Positions 8,281 to 14,107 of a stretch of 21,731 nt of DNA are shown one piece after another; within the stretch, counting starts at the first letter, position 1, and each line of letters starts with the position of its first letter. Source of the stretch: a virus; IMG/VR virus record IMGVR_UViG_3300042924_001318, positions 1 to 21,731 of that record; one strand, given 5' to 3'. A model generated the notes under the pieces. That model worked only from the letters and a program-made list of their open reading frames with translations, was not told where the DNA came from and ran no database searches. The position numbers and the translations under genes are program-made.

Positions 8281-8417
8281 TACTTGCCCTTCTTACCGGC
8301 TTTACGCTTAACCGAATACGCGATGGCAACGGCTTGCTTAACAGGCTTGCCAGCCTTCACTTCAGCGCGAATGTTCTTACGAAAAGCCCCCTTAGAGGCG
8401 GACTTTACGAGAGGCAT
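8280..8417 (-). CDS. 45-residue basic protein, DUF6496-like
   Basis: ATG 8417 shares a base with the preceding stop and the TAA at 8282-8280 shares a base with the portal ATG, so TAATG couplings exist on both sides. The product (starts [20 protein letters not shown], then [23 protein letters not shown]) is very lysine-rich. The [15 protein letters not shown] core is a motif I know from many small phage and bacterial proteins grouped as DUF6496. Function is unknown; the charge suggests nucleic-acid contact. It is one of four tiny genes between terminase and portal. The tight overlaps on both sides make it a convincing gene despite its size. Confidence 0.8.
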   Translation of the reverse strand: MPLVKSASKGAFRKNIRAEVKAGKPVKQAVAIAYSVKRKAGKKGK

Positions 8418-8605
8418 TAACGCATACCCCGTTTCATCGGAGTCGGTCGGAAATCAACCGTCGTGCGGATCATTTCCTCGTTAACGCGCTTCGGCATACG
8501 CGGAGCAGGCATCCGGGGTTTCTGCATCCGGCTGTTTTGGATCATGTCACCGACTGTTGCGCCGGGGGACACGCCGATTGGACCGGGGTTTTTCTTTCCG
8601 TACAT
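8417..8605 (-). CDS. 62-residue Pro/Met/Arg-rich phage protein
   Basis: The frame starts at ATG 8605 ([15 protein letters not shown]) and its TAA shares a base with the next ATG (TAATG). The protein is rich in Pro, Met and Arg, with repeats of the type [12 protein letters not shown], and ends [11 protein letters not shown]. It is strongly basic and probably disordered. I recognise no domain. It lies 5 bases downstream of the 57-residue gene in the terminase-to-portal block of tiny proteins, so it is likely expressed with the packaging genes. A DNA-packaging or virion-associated role is only a guess from place and charge. Confidence 0.7.
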   Translation of the reverse strand: MYGKKNPGPIGVSPGATVGDMIQNSRMQKPRMPAPRMPKRVNEEMIRTTVDFRPTPMKRGMR

Positions 8606-8610
8606 GTTTC

Positions 8611-8784
8611 TTAGCCTTTTTTGGAGGATTTGGCGGGTTTTCGGGCAGTTCGGGCGGATTTTCGGAAAGCGGCAGCCGTTGGAGCGCCTTTAGAACCCGG
8701 TTTACGCATTTTCTCGCCCGATCCCGCAGCGATTCGAGCGCGTTTTTCATGAATTCGAGCATATAGTCCCTTTTTAGCAGCCAT
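8611..8784 (-). CDS. 57-residue basic conserved phage protein (GSGEKMRKPGSKGAP family)
   Basis: ATG 8784 begins one base after the stop of the 85-residue gene. The product starts MAAKKGLYARIHEKRARIAA, continues GSGEKMRKPGSKGAPTAAAF and ends in K/R/A-rich KSARTARKPAKSSKKG. The KKGLYxxIHxKRxRIxAGSGEKMRKPGxKGAP pattern is one I know from many tailed-phage genomes near the terminase. A longer open frame overlaps this region on the same strand (8547-8798), but it lacks this conserved pattern and would overlap the flanking genes, so I take it as a shadow. Function unknown; the strong positive charge fits DNA or RNA contact. Confidence 0.82.
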   Translation of the reverse strand: MAAKKGLYARIHEKRARIAAGSGEKMRKPGSKGAPTAAAFRKSARTARKPAKSSKKG

Positions 8785-8785
8785 T

Positions 8786-9043
8786 TCAGCACTTCCATCG
8801 TTTCAAGGATGCCTTGGCACGCTCGCCATTTTTGGCGTTGCGGGCTACTGCGCCCATGCGTTTACAGAAAGATCGTTTACGAGCAGCGTCCTTTTCCGTT
8901 TTAGGGTTAGGCGCAGGCGGTTTCAACTTAGAACCCGTCGCCCGATTGTACCGAGCGCGGCCTTTGGCGGTCAATCCAGCCCCTCTTGACACCGGCAACT
9001 TTTCTCCTCTCTTAATTGAGAGGCTAACCGACTTGCGTGCCAT
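8786..9043 (-). CDS. 85-residue basic protein, DUF6321-like
   Basis: ATG 9043 directly abuts the TerL stop (9046-9044). The core KLPVSRGAGLTAKGRARYNRATG, KLKPPAPNPKTEKDAARKRSFCKRMG and terminal SLKRWKC matches the common phage family DUF6321 as I remember it, which is found beside packaging and portal genes. Two Cys residues and many Lys/Arg are present. The function is not known. Abutment with TerL and a one-base gap to the next gene show it is part of the packaging operon. A 6-bp inverted repeat (9006-9023) lies in its first codons and could form a weak hairpin. Confidence 0.85.
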   Translation of the reverse strand: MARKSVSLSIKRGEKLPVSRGAGLTAKGRARYNRATGSKLKPPAPNPKTEKDAARKRSFCKRMGAVARNAKNGERAKASLKRWKC

Positions 9044-10573
9044 TTATGCTCCCATCCAAGTGTTGATCATGCCGCTCTCGCGACTTGTAGTAATCGTGCG
9101 GGGACGCTCTCGGTATTCGCGGTGCGCTACGGGATACGCAAACGTGACGGCGATGGCGTCAGCAGCGTCAGGCGATGCAAGGCCACGCGCCTTCATGTCT
9201 TTCTTCGACTCCAGCAAGATGGAGCCAGAGGAATTAATTTTCTGTTTTGGTCCTGTCAGGTCAGCCTTTAACTGCCTATCATTGGGTAGTGCAGCGTCTT
9301 TCAGCCACGCTTTCATTTCGCCCCACAACTCTGCACGCTTGTTCTGCCACATAGCCGGGGTCTTGGACTTCCATCCGAAGTTAACGCCACGCACTACCTT
9401 ATAGCGCTGCTCTTTCAAGCGATCAAGGATGCCGTAGCCTAATCCGCCTTCGTCGAGGACGACGAGTGTGGGTTGGTACTCTTCAATCGCGTCGATAACT
9501 CGGCCAACAATCTCCATCGTGTCTTCGCCTTTAAAGCGCTTGATGGCGATGATGTCTCGACCTTTGCGGACGGCGATAACGGTTGAGTCCGCTCCGCTGC
9601 GAGCCGGATCGACTCCAATAACAATAGGCGCCGTCTCATCCTTGTACTTGCTACGCGACATCGCCAAATCCACAAGGCTTGGCGGTATGAATTGATCGTC
9701 TCCTTCAGACGGAAACTCGCCATAGACTTCCACCTTGGCTTGCGGTGAGTCGATGCCGTATTCGTCGATGATCTGTTGATACACCGACTTGTCGGTTTCT
9801 TCAACGGTGCGAGCGTCAATGTTGCGGGTGTTCCAGAACGCACGCTTAGAGTGGAACGCCTCGAAGAAGTAGCCCTCGTTACGACGGGGGTTGCTAAACG
9901 ACATCCAAAAACGGTGCGGGGTGTTTTCCGTAAAGAAGCCTGCCGTCACCGACCAGATGGGGTCAGGGATACCGCTGGCTTCGTCGAAAATCACCATAAC
10001 GCCATCAAAGTTGTGGACACCAGCATATGAGTCGGGGTTCTCTTCCGACCACAAGCGACCTTCGACGGACCAGTAGCGAGTACCTTTCTTGAGGTCACGT
10101 TCAACCAGTTCGGCGAGCCACTTAGCGGGCATCACGCGGGTGGCGCTAATCTCAAACCAATGCGAGTTGATGAGGAGCGCTGCCCACTTAGTAATTTCTG
10201 CCCATGTGATCGAGCGTAACTGCGCTTCCGAGTTAGCCGACACAATGGTCGTTGAACCTATGCGGGTACTCAACATCCAGAGGATGAGCCACGACACCAG
10301 AGCAGACTTACCGATACCGCGACCAGAAGCCGTTGCCATACGCAGGACTTCGTAGGAGGTTGCGGTCTTATTCTTCGCAACATGTGCGGCGATGTCGCGC
10401 AGGATTTCCCGCTGCCACTTACGCGGACCCTTGAAGTGTTCTAAAGGCGTGCCTTTCTGGCCCCAAGGGAAAGCGAGTAGCACGAAGGCCTCTGGGTCGT
10501 CCTTGATGACGGGCGACCAGAGTTTGCTCATCAGCAACTCTTCTTCTTCGGGGCTATAGATCGGCTGTTGCAC
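9044..10573 (-). CDS. terL: Terminase large subunit (ATPase/nuclease)
   Basis: The product has 509 residues from a GTG start at 10573, with AAGGA six bases upstream; it overlaps the TerS gene by 20 bases. The ATPase half shows a Walker A motif ASGRGIGKSA (residues 82-91) and a Walker B motif VMVIFDEAS (192-200). The RNase H-like nuclease half carries the acidic residues D322 (IGVDPARSGADST), D374 (VVLDEGG) and D469/D472 (ASPDAADA). The enzyme pumps phage DNA into the prohead through the portal and cuts the concatemer. All key residues are intact. The Walker A form with GRGIGKS and the partner P22-type portal point to a P22-like packaging machine, but headful versus site-specific cutting cannot be read from the sequence. 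Confidence 0.97.
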   Translation of the reverse strand: MQQPIYSPEEEELLMSKLWSPVIKDDPEAFVLLAFPWGQKGTPLEHFKGPRKWQREILRDIAAHVAKNKTATSYEVLRMATASGRGIGKSALVSWLILWMLSTRIGSTTIVSANSEAQLRSITWAEITKWAALLINSHWFEISATRVMPAKWLAELVERDLKKGTRYWSVEGRLWSEENPDSYAGVHNFDGVMVIFDEASGIPDPIWSVTAGFFTENTPHRFWMSFSNPRRNEGYFFEAFHSKRAFWNTRNIDARTVEETDKSVYQQIIDEYGIDSPQAKVEVYGEFPSEGDDQFIPPSLVDLAMSRSKYKDETAPIVIGVDPARSGADSTVIAVRKGRDIIAIKRFKGEDTMEIVGRVIDAIEEYQPTLVVLDEGGLGYGILDRLKEQRYKVVRGVNFGWKSKTPAMWQNKRAELWGEMKAWLKDAALPNDRQLKADLTGPKQKINSSGSILLESKKDMKARGLASPDAADAIAVTFAYPVAHREYRERPRTITTSRESGMINTWMGA

Positions 10574-11042
10574 GTTCGTCCTTTAGGGTTAGCGGCTCAG
10601 TAGCCTCATGCGCTAATTGATCCGGCGTAGCGTCATATACGCGGCCCGCCAAGACGCGAGATTCTGCCTCTTGCAGCGCGGCGACAATACTAATCTGGGA
10701 TTTGATATCAACTTGGACTTGCTGTTTAGCCACCCAACCATGAAGGTTTTGGAGCAGGGCAAGCGCGGCTTTGGTGTCCCCATTAATCGCGCCTTCTCGC
10801 AAGGCCGACGCTGCCTCAACCTCAGAGTCCGCACGACCTTTCCCCTCGGCGACCGCAGCCGCGTTATCTAACTGGCAGAGTCTACGGTACTCAACGGGCA
10901 ACAACCCTGCCGCAAAGGCCAAGGCATCACCCTTTAGCCCGAGTTTGGCGGCATCGTAAATCTTTTGCAGAACCTCCGGCGATGCCTTCAGTTCACGAGG
11001 CGCAAAAGGAATGGACTTAAAGGATTCTGTTACGAGGTTCAT
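10554..11042 (-). CDS. terS: Terminase small subunit (DNA recognition), probable
   Basis: I choose ATG 11042 (MNLVTESFKSIPFAPREL), 162 residues; the frame is open 28 codons further, but that would overlap most of the upstream Cys-rich gene. Residues ~20-60 form a helix-turn-helix-like region (EVLQKIYDAAKLGLKGDALA FAAGLLPVEYRRL). Then comes a helical oligomerisation-type part (AAVAEGKGRADSEVEAASAL, NGDTKAALALLQNLHGW) and a C-terminal tail. Its place directly before TerL, overlapping it by 20 bases, and the HTH-plus-helical layout support TerS, which binds the packaging start site and feeds TerL. The identification rests partly on context. Confidence 0.82.
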   Translation of the reverse strand: MNLVTESFKSIPFAPRELKASPEVLQKIYDAAKLGLKGDALAFAAGLLPVEYRRLCQLDNAAAVAEGKGRADSEVEAASALREGAINGDTKAALALLQNLHGWVAKQQVQVDIKSQISIVAALQEAESRVLAGRVYDATPDQLAHEATEPLTLKDERATADL

Positions 11043-11220
11043 ACCGGAACTCTTTGCCAGAACAGGCGGGAACGTCAGACATCCATCCGTGGTGGGTGGC
11101 ATGGGCACACCAGACCTTCTCAGCAACCTTAGTCACCTCAGCAGCCCAGAAGCAAGAGCGGCATACCAGAGACTTGGCAGCAAACTCTGCCCACTCCAAC
11201 TCCGACATACGTATCGACAT
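11017..11220 (-). CDS. Cys4 zinc-ribbon-like small phage protein
   Basis: The product has 67 residues from ATG 11220 (MSIRMSELEWAEFAAKSLVC); an alternative TTG start lies at 11262 and another ATG at 11208. Four cysteines at residues 20, 23, 38 and 53 are arranged C-x2-C-x14-C-x14-C, with His residues near the third (CAHATHHGW), suggesting a bound zinc. The end overlaps the TerS start by 26 bases, so it is the first gene of the leftward late operon. None of the starts has a convincing ribosome site. Function unknown; a DNA-binding or HNH-like cofactor role for packaging is possible, but no catalytic His-Asn pair is visible. Confidence 0.65.
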   Translation of the reverse strand: MSIRMSELEWAEFAAKSLVCRSCFWAAEVTKVAEKVWCAHATHHGWMSDVPACSGKEFRYEPRNRIL

Positions 11221-11419
11221 AAGCGGACTGTAACAGAAGGTTTGGCAGGGAAGGAAGAGCAACGTGCAGGGTGATCCTGCCGGGAGGCCGCGATCTCCAA
11301 CAACCGTGGAGCCTGTGTGCCGAGGCGGAAGCGTCTAGGGATACGTTTAGTGCCTTAGATGATGGAATCCTTTCCTTCAGTTACCTCTCGGTCGCTACCA
11401 GCGCATCTGGTCAGACGTT

Positions 11420-11453
11420 GCTAATAAAGGATAACGGTAAAAGGTTTATTAGC
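11420..11453. repeat. Perfect 9-bp inverted repeat, AT-rich
   Basis: GCTAATAAA at 11420-11428 is matched by TTTATTAGC at 11445-11453, with 16 bases between. It is followed by an A-rich run (11465-11483). It may be a protein-binding dyad upstream of the late operon; as an RNA hairpin it would be weak. Confidence 0.6.
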
Positions 11454-11536
11454 GAAGAGCGTTAATAAAAAAAATTAAAAAGTTTTTGTGAGGGCATCGT
11501 AATCGTGACCGGTCAACGCCATGCCCTACCCCCCCC

Positions 11537-11716
11537 TGTTGTTTTGCCGCAACACCCTGTTGTGCGTGTACCACAACCCTAGACGCGAATGGTTATCGTT
11601 ATGCGTAAGAGAATCGTTTGCAATACGTTATGTTGCGTAGATGCAACACGTTGCGTTTATGCAACATGGCTATGTTGTGGCGTAGATGCAACAGTTAGTG
11701 TTGCGTAGGTGCAACA
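11537..11716. repeat. Cluster of five 18-bp dyads, consensus TGTTGC-N6-GCAACA, plus one relative
   Basis: Copies: 11537-11554 (TGTTGT/GCAACA), 11631-11648 (perfect), 11649-11666 (CGTTGC/GCAACA, directly abutting), 11676-11693 (TGTGGC/GCAACA), and 11699-11716 (perfect). A related GTTGTG-N7-CACAAC lies at 11559-11577. Spacers of three copies are nearly the same (GTAGAT, GTAGAT, GTAGGT), so the sites arose by duplication and are conserved beyond the arms. Such 18-bp dyads are the size expected for an HTH dimer. Candidate roles are an operator array for the phage regulator or iterons of an origin. Confidence 0.85.
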
Positions 11717-11756
11717 CGATCAGGTGTCGGTAACCCGTAGCAGCGTTAGTGCTTCC

Positions 11757-11800
11757 GTAGTCAAAACGACTACTAACAAAAACCCTATGCAGAACATAGG
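11757..11800. repeat. Two neighbouring inverted repeats
   Basis: GTAGTC-AAAAC-GACTAC occupies 11757-11773 and CCTATG-CAGAA-CATAGG occupies 11784-11800, the latter extendable with one mismatch. Both could form small hairpins in single-stranded DNA or RNA. They sit at the border between the dyad cluster and the AT-rich tract. No U-run follows, so they are not typical terminators. Confidence 0.55.
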
Positions 11801-12022
11801 TTTAAGTCTCTGTAGTAAAAATCAGTAGGTTTTCTCCATATTTGTTTTTATGTCATAACTTTTTTTGCAACTTCACTTCTCTCTATCTTTTTTACTAACA
11901 ATACGTTTTTCCCCATGATTTTCAATAGTTTAGGTGTTAGTAACTTTTACCCTAACTTCTGAATAGTGCTACTACGCTTACTGACGCAACAGATACCTGG
12001 CGTTTTGTGTATGTAACTTGTG

Positions 12023-12051
12023 TTGACACGATAGGCAAGACATGGTGTAAT
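12023..12051 (+). promoter_or_regulatory. Strong sigma70-like promoter for the rightward small-gene operon
   Basis: A consensus -35 TTGACA (12023-12028), a 17-base spacer and a -10 TGTAAT (12046-12051) predict a start of transcription near 12058, about 30 bases before the first gene. A GGAG ribosome site lies 9 bases ahead of ATG 12088. The 9 bases GTGTTGACA around the -35 are identical to those of the leftward promoter at 19681-19711. A second GTTGACAAC follows at 12059-12067 and could be an operator half-site. Confidence 0.8.
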
Positions 12052-12087
12052 GGAATCGTTGACAACATAAACACGGAGTAACTAGCA

Positions 12088-12333
12088 ATGCTTTCATCGT
12101 TCACCAACGAGTCAACCAACATGATGTCAAAGGTTCAATATGTAAACCTTCCGTTTCGTAAAGACCTTAGCAACTGCTACAAAGTCACGTTGCACGATCT
12201 CGACTCCGATAACTACGTCGGAGTGTCTCGACACTTCGCAACGCTCGACCTCGCAGAAGCGTATGCCAAAAAGTTGGTATTTCCGAAAGGCGGAAAGATC
12301 GCCTCTCCGACCTTTCTGCCAGTGATCAAATAA
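12088..12333 (+). CDS. First small gene of the rightward operon, unknown function
   Basis: The product has 81 residues from ATG 12088 with GGAG 9 bases upstream. It begins MLSSFTNESTNMMSKVQYVN, has a beta-alpha-like middle (CYKVTLHDLDSDNYVGVSRH, FATLDLAEAYAKKL) and ends in a strand-rich FLPVIK. The segment with a strand, then 'FATLDLAEAYAKKL', resembles the short domains in which a strand precedes a helix marked by 'A..YA'. I know no named family. As the promoter-proximal gene it is probably expressed early and strongly, which is typical of host-interaction proteins. TAATG overlap with the next gene. Confidence 0.75.
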   Translation: MLSSFTNESTNMMSKVQYVNLPFRKDLSNCYKVTLHDLDSDNYVGVSRHFATLDLAEAYAKKLVFPKGGKIASPTFLPVIK

Positions 12334-12479
12334 TGAAACTCTTTACAGTTTACTTTCGCGGCACTAGCAACGTAGCAGCGGAGCGCATCTGCGCTTCGTC
12401 TGCTCGTGCAGCGGTAAACCTTGCCGCCACGCTTGCTAACTGCTCACCCGTCTACTTAACTGCGAGGATCGCAAAATGA
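12333..12479 (+). CDS. 48-residue small protein of the rightward operon
   Basis: ATG 12333 shares a base with the previous stop (TAATG) and the stop TGA overlaps the following ATG (ATGA at 12476-12479). The product starts MKLFTVYFRGTSNVAAERIC, continues ASSARAAVNLAATLANCSPV and ends YLTARIAK: a strand, an Ala-rich helix and a final strand. This beta-alpha-beta layout is like that of the other small proteins in this operon (65 and 61 residues, below), but identity is low. Two Cys residues are present. Function unknown; coupling to both neighbours supports translation. Confidence 0.7.
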   Translation: MKLFTVYFRGTSNVAAERICASSARAAVNLAATLANCSPVYLTARIAK

Positions 12480-12616
12480 CTCGTTTCCTTAACTCTCTGG
12501 TGTTCGTAGGCTTCACCCTCGCTTGTGTTGCCTTTGTCATAGATTCCTTTACACTCGGAGCCGGTGGCATCACCGCCGCCGGTATCGCTGCCTTGATCGA
12601 CTACTGCCGCAACTAA
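12476..12616 (+). CDS. 46-residue small membrane protein
   Basis: ATG 12476 overlaps the preceding stop (ATGA). After a short N-terminus (MTRFLNS) comes a hydrophobic stretch LVFVGFTLACVAFVI (residues 8-22), a turn with Asp, then a second mild hydrophobic segment LGAGGITAAGIAALI (27-41) and a charged end DYCRN. It probably inserts in the host inner membrane with one or two helices. It may be a small holin-like, antiholin or superinfection-exclusion protein; the size fits, but no endolysin is nearby and no family is recognised. The position in an early operon speaks somewhat against a lysis role. Confidence 0.65.
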   Translation: MTRFLNSLVFVGFTLACVAFVIDSFTLGAGGITAAGIAALIDYCRN

Positions 12617-12632
12617 CTCGGAGAACCTAACA

Positions 12633-12854
12633 ATGTTTAGCATTTCATTCTTTAACACCGTCGATCAGGCCATGGAATACCGATACACCAATGGCACAGG
12701 CGGATGGATATTCGCACCAGAGACTCCGGTAGACGGATCGAAGCATTGGACAGAATGCGCCAAGGTTTTACTGTTTCCGCCTGATTTCACTCCGTCGTTA
12801 ATCATCACGCATCCGCTGACTCGTGGTCAGTCTGGAAAACTTATCTCTCAATAG
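12633..12854 (+). CDS. 73-residue protein of unknown function
   Basis: ATG 12633 has a CGGAG ribosome site (cggagaacctaacaATG), repeated almost exactly ahead of the genes at 12088 and 12930. The product has a beta-rich, aromatic composition (MFSISFFNTVDQAMEYRYTN, GTGGWIFAPETPVDGSKHW) and a final strand-rich part (KVLLFPPDFTPSLIITH). No domain is recognised. It is separated from both neighbours by short spacers instead of overlaps, so its translation is independent. Confidence 0.65.
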   Translation: MFSISFFNTVDQAMEYRYTNGTGGWIFAPETPVDGSKHWTECAKVLLFPPDFTPSLIITHPLTRGQSGKLISQ

Positions 12855-12860
12855 GTCGAA

Positions 12861-12897
12861 ACGCCGTGAGGCGTCAGGCGGTAGTGCCGCCTCTGAC
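12861..12897 (+). other. Two adjacent RNA hairpins between genes
   Basis: ACGCC-GTGA-GGCGT (12861-12874) overlaps a longer stem in which GTC-AGGCGG (12873-12881) pairs with CCGCCT-GAC (12887-12897, with a two-base bulge) around a TAGTG loop. The two are mutually exclusive by two bases. No U-run follows, so this is not a standard terminator. It could be an RNA-processing, stability or attenuation element before the 12930 gene. Confidence 0.55.
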
Positions 12898-12929
12898 GAG
12901 ACCAAACTACAAACACGGAGAAATCAATC

Positions 12930-13229
12930 ATGGGTTACACAATCAACGACACCGACAGCCGTCACAACGGTTGGACTAACTACGCCACTTGGCGCGTTAA
13001 TCTGGAGATATTCGACGGCTTCGACCCCTCTGACTACTTTTCACGCTTTGACGCTGACGATATCGACGCATTGGCTGATGGCCTGTCTGACTACGCTGAC
13101 CAAGTGCTATTTGAGTGCGCTACCGTCGAGGGGTTAGCCGCTGACTACGCTCGCGCTTTCCTGTCTGATGTTAATTGGCGAGAGATTGCCGAGCATATGT
13201 TGGACGCCATCAAGCAGGAGGCCGCATGA
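12930..13229 (+). CDS. Conserved phage protein with NGWTNYATW motif
   Basis: The product has 99 residues from ATG 12930 with ACGGAG upstream. The segment NGWTNYATWRVNLEIF (residues ~13-28) is a widespread motif of small phage proteins (I recall it as DUF7249, unchecked). It is followed by an acidic helical part (DADDIDALADGLSDYADQVL) and LSDVNWREIAEHMLDAIKQE. The protein is strongly acidic, which would suit a DNA mimic, but this is speculation. It ends in EAA encoded by the 13-bp repeat shared with other junctions here, and its stop overlaps the next ATG (13226-13229). Confidence 0.8.
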   Translation: MGYTINDTDSRHNGWTNYATWRVNLEIFDGFDPSDYFSRFDADDIDALADGLSDYADQVLFECATVEGLAADYARAFLSDVNWREIAEHMLDAIKQEAA

Positions 13230-13519
13230 TTGCCACAAGCCCTGCCCCGTGGGTTATCGGGAGCAATGGCGCAAGCGTTAAGGTCGTCGATTCCGAGGGC
13301 AAAGCCGTCTGTATGCTCACCCCTCGCCGCGACCAGTTTAACGGCGATCTAATCGCCGCCGCGCCTGATTTATTGGAAGCCATAATCACTCTGCTAAATG
13401 TAGAGAGCGCGGCATTACATGGGGCGCGTTCAAGTGCCGCGAATAATGGTTTAGACGTTGCCTATCATTTCAACAAGGCACGAGCAGCAATCGCAAAAGC
13501 CACAGGGGAAAACACATGA
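13226..13519 (+). CDS. Small phage protein with LIAAAPDLLEA motif
   Basis: I choose ATG 13226 (MIATSPAPWVIGSNG), which overlaps the previous stop as ATGA and has GGAGG just upstream; the frame is open 17 codons further. The 97-residue product has a beta part (SPAPWVIGSNG, VKVVDSEGKAVCML), the motif GDLIAAAPDLLEAIITLL (residues ~46-63) and the ending KARAAIAKATGENT. This APW...LIAAAPDLLEAL...AIAKA layout is common in small phage accessory proteins of unknown function. The protein at 13901 is a shorter relative. Confidence 0.78.
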   Translation: MIATSPAPWVIGSNGASVKVVDSEGKAVCMLTPRRDQFNGDLIAAAPDLLEAIITLLNVESAALHGARSSAANNGLDVAYHFNKARAAIAKATGENT

Positions 13520-13713
13520 GCCGCTTTACGGTCACGCTCTGCCGTGTAGAGCATCACGCCTATCAATTAGAAGTCGAAGCCGCTACAGCCGAGGAAGCCC
13601 ACGAGATAGCGGTGGAAACGTGGGACGACGACGACGAGTCGTTCGACCATCTCGGGGTGGTACACGCTGAAGACTTCATCGAAGACGTTAAAAAGAAAAC
13701 GGAGGCCGCATGA
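13516..13713 (+). CDS. 65-residue small beta-alpha-beta protein
   Basis: ATG 13516 overlaps the previous stop (ATGA). The sequence MSRFTVTLCRVEHHAYQLEV, then EAATAEEAHEIAVETWDDDD and HAEDFIEDVKKKTEAA is a strand-strand-helix pattern with the recurring 'VEAxTxEEAxEIA' motif known from small phage/plasmid domains of the DpnD/PcfM-like sort. The protein at 14104 has the same shape. The C-terminus is acidic. Function unknown. The end is encoded by the 13-bp junction repeat. Confidence 0.75.
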   Translation: MSRFTVTLCRVEHHAYQLEVEAATAEEAHEIAVETWDDDDESFDHLGVVHAEDFIEDVKKKTEAA

Positions 13714-13904
13714 ACCGCGAACAAATGATAGAGGCTTTGACGCTCGAAGCCGTCCAATACATCTACGAGGCCGCTCTGCGAGGCGATACAGGCTTGCTCG
13801 GCGACTACCTGCAATTTGGCTTTGTTGGCTTTGACAACATGAGCGATTCTGACTTGCTGCTTGAATACGAGACCACTATCGGCGACGCGCAGGAGGCCGC
13901 ATGA
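13710..13904 (+). CDS. 64-residue acidic helical protein
   Basis: ATG 13710 overlaps the previous stop within the junction repeat. The product (MNREQMIEALTLEAVQYIYE, ALRGDTGLLGDYLQFGFVGF, DNMSDSDLLLEYETTIGDAQ) is acidic and mainly helical. It lacks a recognised family. It sits between the two copies of the apparently duplicated two-gene module. The end EAA comes from the next copy of the repeat. Confidence 0.72.
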   Translation: MNREQMIEALTLEAVQYIYEAALRGDTGLLGDYLQFGFVGFDNMSDSDLLLEYETTIGDAQEAA

Positions 13905-14107
13905 AAATCGAAGTCATTGGAGCGCGTGGTAAGTACACGGGCGACCTACTCTCTGCCGCGCCAGACCTTCTGGACGCTTGCCGCTGTGCGCTTGCCGACC
14001 TTGAGGGGTTGGCCGAGGCCGAGTGCTTTTCGTTGGGCGATCCCGCGCACCTAACCATCAAAGAGTTACGTGCTGCCATCGTCAAAGCCACCGGGGAGGC
14101 CGCATGA
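13901..14107 (+). CDS. Small phage protein with LLSAAPDLLDA motif, relative of 13226-13519
   Basis: The product has 68 residues from ATG 13901, coupled by ATGA with GGAGG upstream. The segment GDLLSAAPDLLDACRCAL matches GDLIAAAPDLLEAIITLL of the 97-residue gene, and the ending LRAAIVKATGEAA matches ARAAIAKATGENT. It lacks the N-terminal APW strand part of that relative, so it is either a shortened duplicate or an independent family member. Function unknown. Confidence 0.75.
   Translation: MKIEVIGARGKYTGDLLSAAPDLLDACRCALADLEGLAEAECFSLGDPAHLTIKELRAAIVKATGEAA

Larger units (their letters stand above)
11221..12087. other. Long non-coding hub between divergent operons
   Basis: About 870 bases separate the leftward late operon from the rightward early operon. 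The segment holds an AT-rich dyad (11420-11453), an A-tract (11465-11483), a 10-bp palindrome TGACCGGTCA (11506-11515), the cluster of TGTTGC/GCAACA dyads (11537-11716), two further inverted repeats (11757-11800), pyrimidine/AT-rich tracts (about 11820-11950) and a promoter (12023-12051). Nothing protein-like is convincing. The combination of repeated sites and AT-rich DNA fits an operator array, a replication origin, or both. No clear leftward promoter for the late genes was found, so that transcription may need an activator. Confidence 0.7.
13217..14107 (+). repeat. Four identical 13-bp gene-junction repeats GGAGGCCGCATGA
   Basis: Exact copies lie at 13217-13229, 13701-13713, 13892-13904 and 14095-14107; a degenerate relative (GGAGGCCGTATG) is at 14463-14474. 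Each contains a ribosome site (GGAGG), the last codons of the upstream gene (encoding EAA or E-A-A) and the ATGA stop/start overlap. The upstream proteins share no other sequence at their ends, so the identity is at the DNA level. This is a conserved translational-coupling cassette and a potential site for homologous recombination. Confidence 0.85.

Noticed and set aside
8547-8798. 83-codon minus-strand frame across the tiny-gene block
   Set aside because: It overlaps two better genes out of frame; the 57-residue frame at 8611-8784 has the conserved phage pattern and the tight spacing.
9006-9023. Hairpin CCTCTC-TTAATT-GAGAGG as a terminator after TerL
   Set aside because: It lies inside the first codons of the 85-residue gene and has no U-run; it is at most a weak coding hairpin.
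8814-9404. 196-codon plus-strand frame opposite DUF6321-like and TerL genes
   Set aside because: It is a shadow of conserved minus-strand genes and shows no recognisable protein pattern.
11263-11345. tRNA-like stretch
   Set aside because: I could not fold a cloverleaf, and no T-loop consensus or CCA end is present.
11271-11465. Plus-strand open frame of 64 codons (GTG start, ends ISEER) in the non-coding hub
   Set aside because: It has no ATG, no clear ribosome site or promoter, no recognised pattern, and neutral third-position composition. It cannot be excluded, but support is too weak.
11521-11720. CRISPR array
   Set aside because: The repeats are short inverted dyads at irregular spacing, not long direct repeats with uniform spacers.
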